Positions 14,989 to 21,975 of a stretch of 64,000 nt of DNA are shown here, in pieces (the stretch's first letter is position 1; each line of letters starts with the position of its first letter). The translations under genes and the position numbers were made by a program. This DNA comes from CAIOYC01 sp965277345 (lineage in GTDB: Bacteria; Pseudomonadota; Alphaproteobacteria; Caulobacterales; Caulobacteraceae). The stretch covers positions 186,001 to 250,000 of the forward strand of contig CBDICI010000004.1 of NCBI GenBank assembly GCA_965277345.1, in the 5' to 3' direction. The notes beneath the pieces were generated by a model that saw only the letters and a program-made list of their open reading frames with translations, made no database searches and was not told the origin of the DNA.

Positions 14989-17115
14989 ATGAAGCTTGCC
15001 AAGACCTTGACAGCCTCGGCGATGGCCGGCGCCGCGGTGGTGGCCCTCGGGTTCGCCAGCCTGGGCGGCATGGCCCCCACACCGGTGCGGGCGGACGCCA
15101 CCCCGGCGGTAATCCTGCCGACCCACGTCGACAACTTCCGGCTCACCGACGCGGATCTGCATTCGCACGAGCTCTACCGCATGGCCGACGCCAAGGCGGT
15201 GGTGATTATCACCCAGATGGACGGCTGCCCGGTCAGCCGCAACACGGCGTCGTCGCTGAAGGCGCTGCAGGCGCGCTACGCCGGCCAGGGCGTGGAGTTC
15301 ATGATGCTGAACTCCAACCCCACCGACACGCACGAAGAGGTGGTCAAGGAGGCCAAGGACTACGGCTTCGACATGCCGGTGCTGATGGATCACAACCAGC
15401 TGGTGGGCGAGCAGCTCGGCGTCACCCGCACGGCCGAGGCCATCATACTGGACCCCAAGACCTGGACGGTGATCTATCGCGGCCCGGTGGACGACCGCGT
15501 CACCTATGAGCGCCAGAAGGCCAAGGCCGATCACATGTGGGCCGCCGATGCGCTGGACGCCCAGCTGGCCGGCAAAGCCCCGGCGGTGACCAAGGTGGAC
15601 GCCGTCGGCTGTCTGATCGACTTCCCGCACCGCGGCGACGCCAAGCTGGCCAAGGTCAGCTACGTCCACGACGTGGCTCCGATCATCGAGCAGAAGTGCA
15701 TCATGTGCCACCAGCCCGGCGGCATCGGCCCGATCGCGTTCACCAGCTACGAGAAGGTGAAGGGGTATGCGCCGATGATCCGCGAGGTGATTCGCACCCA
15801 GCGGATGCCGCCCTGGCGCGCGGACCCCATGGTTGGCCACTTCCAGGACGACAAGAGCCTGTCGTCGGACCAGATCAAGACCCTGGTGCACTGGGTGGAG
15901 GCCGGCAAGCCGCGCGGCGAGGGCGCCGATCCCCTGCTGCAGGCCAAGCTCGGCGTGCCCGACTGGCCGCTCGGCAAGCCCGACCTGATCCTCGACATCC
16001 CGGCCTACAATATCCCCTCCACCGGCATCGTGGACTACCAGCGCCCGTTCGTGAAGAACCCGCTGAACAAGCCGGAATGGATCAGGGCCTCCACGGTGAA
16101 GGTCGAGAACCGCCAGGCGGTGCACCACGTCCTCACCGGCTACATGGACGAGGCGCCGGCGCCGGGCCAACCGGCGTTCGAGCAGAACTGGGGCGTCTCC
16201 GTCGGCGGCTACGCGGTCGGTTCGGAATCCCAGATCAACCCGATCAATGTGGGCGCCCTGATGCCGGTGGGCGGCGCCATCGGCTTCCAGAACCACTACA
16301 CCCCCTATGGCAAGGCGGTGACCGAGAAGTCGCAGATCGGCCTCTACTTCTACAAGGACGGCGAGAAGCCGAAGATGGTGGTGCACAATATCGCCATCGC
16401 CAACCCGACCATCTCCATCCCGCCGGGCGAGGAGGCGCATCCCGAGCACGCCTACCTGACCATCCCGCACGACATGGTGCTCTATTCGGCCTTCCCGCAC
16501 GCCCACTATCGCGGCGCGTCGGCCCGCGTGGTGCTGCGCACCCCGGACGGGAAGGAGCGCGATCTGGTCGCGCTGCCCAAGTACGACTTCAACTGGCAGC
16601 GGGAGTTCGTGTTCGACAAGCCGGTGCTGGTGCCCGCCGGCTCGACCATCCTGACCTATTACACCTACGACAACTCGCCGCGGAACCCGGCCAATCCCGA
16701 CCCGCACCGGATGGTGCCGTGGGGCGACCAGTCCTTCGACGAGATGCTCTATACCGCGCTGCGCTATCGCTGGGCCGACGAGACCTCGGACAAGATGTTG
16801 CCGCAGTACGAGGCGGATCTGAAGGCCAATCAGATGATGGGCATTCTCGATCACCGCATGGACGGCAAGATCACCAAGGACGAGTTCCGCAAGGATCAGA
16901 TGAGCCAGGGCCTGCTGGCCAGGTTCGACGCCATCGACCGCAACCACGACGGGGTGATCGACGCCAAGGAGATGCTGGTGGCGGCCAACTACATGCAGCA
17001 GATGCGTCATGACCGGCGCGCCGCCGCCGCCAAGGCCGCGACGGCCAAGGTGGATGGCGACAAGCAGCCCGCCGCGCCGACGCCGGTCACCAACAACGGC
17101 GCCGGTCGCCGCTAA
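14989..17115 (+). CDS. Redoxin-cytochrome c-copper type II monooxygenase-EF-hand fusion protein
   Basis: A 708-residue exported protein with four modules. Signal peptide is about 1-35. A redoxin/AhpC-TSA domain (about 40-195) has a single Cys80 in MDGCPVSRN. A cytochrome c module (about 220-310) has CIMCHQPGGIGP (haem Cys237/Cys240, His241) and RMPPW (Met273). A copper type II ascorbate-dependent monooxygenase-like region (about 335-600) keeps all six expected ligands: His379-His380 (QAVHHVLTG), His436 (FQNHYTPYG), His504/His506 (FPHAHYRGA) and Met586 (FDEMLYT). Two EF-hand loops begin at Asp621 and Asp650. It lies between a cytochrome c/PQQ dehydrogenase and a second redoxin, 8 nt from the latter. 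It may hydroxylate an exported substrate with electrons passed through its own haem; that role is inferred. AhpC-like peroxidase activity alone would not explain the other domains. Confidence 0.78.
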   Translation: MKLAKTLTASAMAGAAVVALGFASLGGMAPTPVRADATPAVILPTHVDNFRLTDADLHSHELYRMADAKAVVIITQMDGCPVSRNTASSLKALQARYAGQGVEFMMLNSNPTDTHEEVVKEAKDYGFDMPVLMDHNQLVGEQLGVTRTAEAIILDPKTWTVIYRGPVDDRVTYERQKAKADHMWAADALDAQLAGKAPAVTKVDAVGCLIDFPHRGDAKLAKVSYVHDVAPIIEQKCIMCHQPGGIGPIAFTSYEKVKGYAPMIREVIRTQRMPPWRADPMVGHFQDDKSLSSDQIKTLVHWVEAGKPRGEGADPLLQAKLGVPDWPLGKPDLILDIPAYNIPSTGIVDYQRPFVKNPLNKPEWIRASTVKVENRQAVHHVLTGYMDEAPAPGQPAFEQNWGVSVGGYAVGSESQINPINVGALMPVGGAIGFQNHYTPYGKAVTEKSQIGLYFYKDGEKPKMVVHNIAIANPTISIPPGEEAHPEHAYLTIPHDMVLYSAFPHAHYRGASARVVLRTPDGKERDLVALPKYDFNWQREFVFDKPVLVPAGSTILTYYTYDNSPRNPANPDPHRMVPWGDQSFDEMLYTALRYRWADETSDKMLPQYEADLKANQMMGILDHRMDGKITKDEFRKDQMSQGLLARFDAIDRNHDGVIDAKEMLVAANYMQQMRHDRRAAAAKAATAKVDGDKQPAAPTPVTNNGAGRR

Positions 17116-17123
17116 GGCGCGCG

Positions 17124-17750
17124 GTGACGTCCAAAAGCCAGGCCGGAGCGGCGCTCGCCCTTTCGGCCTGGTTTTTCTTGGGCCTGCCGGTCGGCCCGGC
17201 CGCCGCCCAAGGCCTCGGCCGGGTAGAGATCGGCCAGGCCGCGCCGGACTTTACCGCGATGGGGGCGGACGGCCGGGCGCACCGGCTCAGCGACTATGCC
17301 GGTAGGGTGGTGGTGCTGGAGTGGATGAGCCCGGTCTGCCCTTACACCGCGCTCAAATACAAGTCCGGCGCCATGCAGGCGTTGCAGGGGCAGGCCCGGC
17401 GCGCGGGCGCGGCCTGGCTGTCCATCGATACCGCCGCGCCGGGCCGGCCGGGCTTCATGACGCCGAAGGCGTTCAAGACGCGCCTCGCCCATACGCACGC
17501 AACGGTGACCGCCGCCCTCTCCGACCCGGACGGAACCGTCGGGCGCCTTTACGGCGCGCGCACCACGCCGAGCTTCTATATCGTCGGCCGCGATGGACGG
17601 CTGGCCTATCAAGGGGCCATGGACGACGATCCGGGCGCCGACGACGCCAGGGGCCGCAACTATGTGCGGGACGCCCTGGCGGACCTCGCGGCCGCCCGGC
17701 CGGTGCGCGCGCCGGAAAGCCGCCCCTATGGCTGCGCCGTGGAATACTGA
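17124..17750 (+). CDS. Exported redoxin (AhpC/TSA, thioredoxin-fold) protein
   Basis: A 208-residue secreted thiol protein. The signal peptide covers about 1-29 (LALSAWFFLGLPVGPAAAQG). The thioredoxin fold starts GQAAPDFTAMGADG and carries Cys72 in WMSPVCPYTALKYKSG, the cis-Pro region TTPSFYIVGRDGRLAYQGAMDD, and a second Cys204 in the C-terminal RPYGCAVEY. The two Cys residues could form a resolving disulfide. It starts with GTG 8 nt after the copper-monooxygenase fusion gene, so the pair is one operon. Family members often act as peroxidases or thiol-disulfide donors. Maintaining the copper/haem partner or scavenging peroxide made by it are plausible roles but unproven. Confidence 0.78.
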   Translation: MTSKSQAGAALALSAWFFLGLPVGPAAAQGLGRVEIGQAAPDFTAMGADGRAHRLSDYAGRVVVLEWMSPVCPYTALKYKSGAMQALQGQARRAGAAWLSIDTAAPGRPGFMTPKAFKTRLAHTHATVTAALSDPDGTVGRLYGARTTPSFYIVGRDGRLAYQGAMDDDPGADDARGRNYVRDALADLAAARPVRAPESRPYGCAVEY

Positions 17751-17759
17751 GTTTATCAA

Positions 17760-17893
17760 CTGTCATCCCGGAAGCGCGAAGCGCTATCCGGGACCTGGAT
17801 CAGTGAAAACGACGATCAAGGTTCCGGCTCTGCGCTGAGTTTATCCTCGGGCGAAGCACTGCTTCGACCCGGAAGCTTCGGCCGGGATGACAG
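17760..17893. repeat. Intergenic repeat with inverted ends CTGTCATCCCGG / CCGGGATGACAG
   Basis: A 134-nt element with 12-bp perfect inverted ends, with internal pieces GCGCGAAGCGCTATCCGGGA and GAAGCTTCGGCC that pair with each other's neighbours. A shorter relative with the same ends and the same internal ATCCGGGACC is at 29077-29171. It has no coding content. It fills most of the 193-nt gap before the carboxylesterase gene. Confidence 0.75.
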
Positions 17894-17943
17894 GCCGGGT
17901 TTCTTTGGATAACGTACCGAATAATCAAACACGTGGAGGGGAT

Positions 17944-19503
17944 ATGTTCAGAACGACGATAGCGGCCCTGGCCTTGGGCGGACTGCTGGCGGGGGGCGCC
18001 ATGGCCGCCGATGCGCCGGACCAGGCTTCCACCCGCCTCGGCGCGGTCAAGGGCATGGTTCAGGGCGACGTGGCGGTGTTCAAGGGCATCCCCTTCGCCG
18101 CGCCGCCGGTGGGTCCGTTGCGTTGGAAGCCGCCGCAACCCGCCGCCGCCTGGACCGGGGTGCGCGACGCCTCCGCCTTCGGTCCTATCTGTATGCAATC
18201 GGGCGGCCTGTTCCTGTCCAGCGGCAAGCAGGACGAGGACTGCCTGACGCTGAACATCTGGACTCCCGCCAACCGCAGCGGCCACCGGCTGCCGGTGATG
18301 GTGTGGGTCCACGGCGGCGGCTTCGTCGCCGGTTCGGGCTCCACGCCGTTCTATGACGGGACCGCCTTCGCCAGGGACGGCGTGGTGCTGGTGTCGATCA
18401 ATTACCGCCTCGGCCGCCTCGGCTACTTCGCCCACCCGGCGCTTCGGGCCGAGAGCCCCAAGGGGCCGCTCGGCAACTACGGCCTGATGGATCAGGTGGC
18501 GGCGCTGAAGTGGGTGCGCGAGAATATCGCGGCCTTCGGCGGCGACCCCAACAACGTGACTGCCTTCGGCGAAAGCGCCGGCGCCATCTCGCTGAACTTC
18601 CTGATGGCCAACACCGCCTTCCGCGGCCTGTTCGACAAGGCGATCTCGGAGTCGGGTTTCGGCCGCTTCGATGCGCCCCCGATTGCGCAGATGGAGAAGG
18701 CCGGCGCCGACGATGCGGCGGCCCTCGGCGTCACCGGCGGCGACGCCGCCGCCCTGGCGGCGCTTCGCGCGCTCCCCGCCGACAAGCTGCTCGGCGGACT
18801 GAAAGGCCTGGCCGATCCCGGCATCCCGCGGCCGATGATCGACGGGGTGATGATCAAGGAGCGGGTGGATCAGGCCTTCGCCCGCGGCCATCAGTTGCGC
18901 GTGCCCTACATCCTCGGCGGCAACTCGTTCGAGGCCAGCCTGTTCGCGCAAACCACCAAGGCCCATCCCGAGGTGCAGATCGCCGCCACCGGGCTGGAGC
19001 CGGCCAAGGCCGCCGCCCTGTTCGGCGACGGCGATACGCTGAAGGCGGCCTACAATATCTCCACCGAGAGCATGATCACCGAACCCAACCGCTATCTCGC
19101 CACCACCGATACGCAGGCGGGGGCCAAGGTCTGGCTCTACCACTTCTCCTACGTGACGGCGGCGCAGCGCGCCACCGCGCCCGGCACGACGCACGGCGGC
19201 GAACTCGGCTATGTGTTCGAGACCCTGCCCCGCGCCCCGCTCCATTTCGGCGGTCGCGACATCCCCGCCGCCACGGCTGAAGACCTGGCCACCGCCAAGG
19301 CCATCCACGCCTATTGGGTCTCCTTCGCCAAGAGCGGCGATCCGGACTCGGCGGGCGGCGTCGCCTGGCCGGCCTATTCGCCGGCTTCGGACCAGCTATT
19401 GGAGTTCGGGGCCGACGGCGAAGCAGTGCGCAGCGGCTTCATGAAACCCCGCCTCGACGTGATCCAGGCCAAGGCCGACGCGGCGATGGCCGGTCGCAGG
19501 TAG
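17944..19503 (+). CDS. Secreted type-B carboxylesterase/lipase family protein
   Basis: A 519-residue exported serine esterase. Signal peptide is 1-21 (TTIAALALGGLLAGGAMA). The alpha/beta-hydrolase core has the oxyanion HGGGF (123-127), DCLTLNIWTP (99-108) and the nucleophile elbow GESAG with Ser211. An acid residue probably lies in LGGNSFEASLF, and the His is in GTTHGGELGYVF. It hydrolyses carboxylic esters in the periplasm or outside the cell. GGAGG sits 7 nt before the ATG. It is the last gene of the same-strand run with the PQQ dehydrogenase and the copper monooxygenase fusion, but a 134-nt repeat separates it from them, so co-transcription is uncertain. The combination of an alcohol-oxidising quinoprotein and an esterase recalls polymer or ester catabolism. 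Confidence 0.88.
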   Translation: MFRTTIAALALGGLLAGGAMAADAPDQASTRLGAVKGMVQGDVAVFKGIPFAAPPVGPLRWKPPQPAAAWTGVRDASAFGPICMQSGGLFLSSGKQDEDCLTLNIWTPANRSGHRLPVMVWVHGGGFVAGSGSTPFYDGTAFARDGVVLVSINYRLGRLGYFAHPALRAESPKGPLGNYGLMDQVAALKWVRENIAAFGGDPNNVTAFGESAGAISLNFLMANTAFRGLFDKAISESGFGRFDAPPIAQMEKAGADDAAALGVTGGDAAALAALRALPADKLLGGLKGLADPGIPRPMIDGVMIKERVDQAFARGHQLRVPYILGGNSFEASLFAQTTKAHPEVQIAATGLEPAKAAALFGDGDTLKAAYNISTESMITEPNRYLATTDTQAGAKVWLYHFSYVTAAQRATAPGTTHGGELGYVFETLPRAPLHFGGRDIPAATAEDLATAKAIHAYWVSFAKSGDPDSAGGVAWPAYSPASDQLLEFGADGEAVRSGFMKPRLDVIQAKADAAMAGRR

Positions 19504-19603
19504 AGCGAGAGGCGGCCCGTCCATTTACGCCCCAAATCCCGTAGGGATGCGAGGGGTAGGTCCTGAATCGTTCCCAAGATCAAAGAGACCACCTGGTCGG
19601 GGT

Positions 19604-20992
19604 TCAAACCCGATCGGCGATCCAGTTGCCGTGGAAGCCGAAGGGCACGCGCACGGGCAGTTCGATGGTGGCGACGGGCTCGCCCTCGAAGTCCTGGGCG
19701 TCCAGGATGACTACGTCCGAGGCGTCCCGTTCGGCGTCATAGACATAGGCCATGACCCAGCCGTCGTCCTCGCCGGTCGCGCCGTCGCGGGCGACGAACA
19801 CCGGCTCCAACCCCTGGCGCCCCGGACCGTAATCGTGGGTCTGGTTCAACCCGGTCTTGAGGTCGTGCTTGAAGGACGGGCCGAAGGCCTGCACCGCCTC
19901 GCCCGCCGAGGCGGTGTAGCCGAAGCGGTAGTCCTGGCCCGCATGGGCGTCGTTGAAGCGGGGAAACTCCACCCCGCGCTCGTCCATCACCGTTTCGCTG
20001 AGCCGGCCGGCGGCGTCGATGCGCCAGCGCACCAGCATGGGCCGCCCCTCGCTCGGGCCGCGCATCTCGCTGGCGAACATCTTCGGGTGGCGCGCCACGT
20101 CGATCACCACATCCGCCCCATCGTCATAGGCATTCATGACGTGGAAGACGTAGCACTCCGGCGCCTCGATCCAGCGCAGCCCGGCCAGATCGCCCGAGCG
20201 CGGCAGAAGGCCGATGCGGCCCGCGCGCTTGTCGTTCCAGGCGAAGGGAAAGCCCTTGCCGATCAGGCTCATCTCGAAATCCACCGGCAGGTCGAGAAGG
20301 ATGGCGTAGCGCCCGGTGAAGGCCGTGTCGTGGATCATGGGGCAGTGCGGCGCGGGGATGTCCGCCACCGTCGTGGCGCGCCCGTCCCGGTCCACGAACA
20401 GATAGCTGATCGCCTGCAGGCCCGGCTGGTAGGTGACCACGTGCTGGCCGCCGGTGAGCGGATCGGCCTTGGGATGGGCGGAAAAGCCATGCGGCAGCGT
20501 GCCGGCGAGGTCGGAGCGGGCGACGCTTTCCAGCTCATAATTCAGCTCGACCGGCAGACTGCCCGCCTCGACGATGGCGTAGGTCCGGCCGGCGATATCG
20601 ACAATGTTGGTATTGGCGTTGTCGCCAAAGCCGTTCTTGGGTCCGGGGATGTTGGTCCGGCCGAGCTGGCCCGCCACATGCTCGCCGATGACGAAGCGGT
20701 TGCGGTACCATTCCGCCCTGCCGCCGCGCAGCCGCAGGCCGTGCGCCATGCCCGTGCCGGTGAACCAGTGATAAGCCAGGGGGTCCGCGCCGATGGGGTT
20801 GGGGCCGATGCGGAGGAAGCGACCCGCCAGTGCCTCGGGCACGCGGCCGGTGACCTTGAGGTCGAGGGCTGTGGTCTCCACCGTCACCGGGGCGAAGTTA
20901 CCCTCCAGATAGGGGTTACGGCGGGGGGAGTCGGCGGCTTGCGCCGGCGCCGTTCTCTGGAGCACTTGGGTGGTGGACACGGCAGCCTCCAT
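19604..20992 (-). CDS. Carotenoid oxygenase family dioxygenase (apocarotenoid/stilbene cleavage)
   Basis: A non-haem iron(II) dioxygenase that splits a C=C bond in carotenoids, apocarotenoids or lignostilbenes. It has 462 residues, usual for bacterial members. Four iron-binding His residues fit the family spacing: His173 (GFSAHPKAD), His221 (PMIHDTAFT), His284 (CYVFHVMNAYDDG) and His454 (FGFHGNWIADRV). The N-terminal LAGRFLRIGPNPIGADPLAYHWFTGTGM contains the family's RxGPNP and HWFxGxGM patterns. No signal peptide is seen, so the protein is cytoplasmic. It is divergent from a TetR regulator with 65 nt between them and an inverted repeat next to its own start codon, so substrate-induced control by that TetR is likely. 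Confidence 0.9.
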   Translation of the reverse strand: MEAAVSTTQVLQRTAPAQAADSPRRNPYLEGNFAPVTVETTALDLKVTGRVPEALAGRFLRIGPNPIGADPLAYHWFTGTGMAHGLRLRGGRAEWYRNRFVIGEHVAGQLGRTNIPGPKNGFGDNANTNIVDIAGRTYAIVEAGSLPVELNYELESVARSDLAGTLPHGFSAHPKADPLTGGQHVVTYQPGLQAISYLFVDRDGRATTVADIPAPHCPMIHDTAFTGRYAILLDLPVDFEMSLIGKGFPFAWNDKRAGRIGLLPRSGDLAGLRWIEAPECYVFHVMNAYDDGADVVIDVARHPKMFASEMRGPSEGRPMLVRWRIDAAGRLSETVMDERGVEFPRFNDAHAGQDYRFGYTASAGEAVQAFGPSFKHDLKTGLNQTHDYGPGRQGLEPVFVARDGATGEDDGWVMAYVYDAERDASDVVILDAQDFEGEPVATIELPVRVPFGFHGNWIADRV

Positions 20993-20995
20993 TTA

Positions 20996-21012
20996 TGTGA
21001 TAACTCATCACA
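20996..21012. promoter_or_regulatory. Candidate TetR operator between the carotenoid oxygenase and tetR genes
   Basis: TGTGATAACTCATCACA is a 6-bp inverted repeat (TGTGAT/ATCACA) with a 5-nt centre, starting 4 nt from the ATG of the carotenoid oxygenase. A looser related sequence, ATAGGTCATTACAT, sits just before the TetR start. The place and symmetry suit an autoregulatory TetR site. Confidence 0.5.
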
Positions 21013-21057
21013 TCATGCCGTGTTGCGGGCGTCAAGCCAAGAGTTATAGGTCATTAC

Positions 21058-21678
21058 ATGTCGCGTAAAATCACCTCCGAAGACGCCGGCCCCGCGGTCA
21101 AGGCGCTGGACGCCTATCACCACGGCGATCTGCGCCAGGCTCTGATCGCGGCGGCGCGCCGGGCGCTGGAAACTTCGTCGCCGGAGGAGATCACGCTGAA
21201 GTCGCTGGCGCTGCGGCTGGGCGTGTCGCAGCCGGCGCCCTATCGCCACTTCAACAACCGCGAGGCGCTGCTCGCCGCGGTCGCCGCCGATGGGTTCGAG
21301 CGCTTTCGCGCCGCGCTGGCCGAGGCGGCGGCCACGGCCCCGCCGGGCGAGGCGTTCGTGCGCTCCGCCATGGCCTATATCGAGTTCGGCCGGGCCAATC
21401 GCGGCGTCTATCGGCTGATGTTCGCCTCCCCCGTGCTGGCCACCCAGGGCGATGACCGCGAGCTGGAACAGGCGGGGAGCGCGGCCTTCACCTTCCTGCT
21501 GGACCGGGTCGCCACCGTGGCGGCGGCCGACAGGGTCTATCCCACCGCGGTCTGGATCTGGTCGACCCTGCACGGGATGGTGATGCTGGAATCGGTGGGC
21601 CTGCTCAGCGGGCCGGTGCAGGACCGGGTGAGCGCCGAGGCCATCGTCCGCCAGATGGCGGCGAGCCTGTCGGTGTAA
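21058..21678 (+). CDS. TetR/AcrR-family transcriptional regulator
   Basis: A 206-residue repressor-type protein. The DNA-binding domain (about 18-75) begins AYHHGDLRQALIAAARRALE and has the helix-turn-helix ITLKSLALRLGVSQPAPYRH followed by FNNREALLAAVAADGF. The C-terminal ligand domain (FGRANRGVYRLMFASP) resembles the WHG/TetR_C_13 type. The start ATG has only a weak AGG at 7 nt. It is divergent from the carotenoid oxygenase gene and so is its probable regulator. The TonB receptor gene downstream on the same strand starts 297 nt later and is likely transcribed separately. Confidence 0.9.
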   Translation: MSRKITSEDAGPAVKALDAYHHGDLRQALIAAARRALETSSPEEITLKSLALRLGVSQPAPYRHFNNREALLAAVAADGFERFRAALAEAAATAPPGEAFVRSAMAYIEFGRANRGVYRLMFASPVLATQGDDRELEQAGSAAFTFLLDRVATVAAADRVYPTAVWIWSTLHGMVMLESVGLLSGPVQDRVSAEAIVRQMAASLSV

Positions 21679-21975
21679 CGGAACGCTCCAGAGGCAAGGC
21701 GCCGAATACCGCGGGATTTGGCCCTTAGAAAAAAGGGCGACTCAGTGGTCGGGACCGAACCCGATGGCCGGCGGCGTCGGCGCCTTGAGTCATGACGACG
21801 GACTGAATCCCATGCGCGCGCGGGCGTCGCAGAGACGAAAGTTTTGTGACTCGCGTGGATCGTCCGCCACTTTTATACATAGATGTCAGTTCGGCCCTTT
21901 TTTGGCCTGATTGATCGTAGATCGGGTATGCCACGGCCCGATAGAGGCCACAGTTTTTTCCATCCGGGGGGACAC
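21679..21975. other. Non-coding region before the TonB receptor gene
   Basis: About 300 nt without a supportable gene. The only AT-rich patch is around 21868-21885 (CTTTTATACATAG), which could be a -10 region about 90 nt before the TonB receptor start. No matching -35, riboswitch or clear terminator was found. Confidence 0.3.

Noticed and set aside
19550..19620. tRNA-like GGTTCAAACCC stretch near 19600
   Set aside because: The T-arm-like piece is inside the 3' end of the carotenoid oxygenase gene and no acceptor or anticodon stem can be drawn around it.
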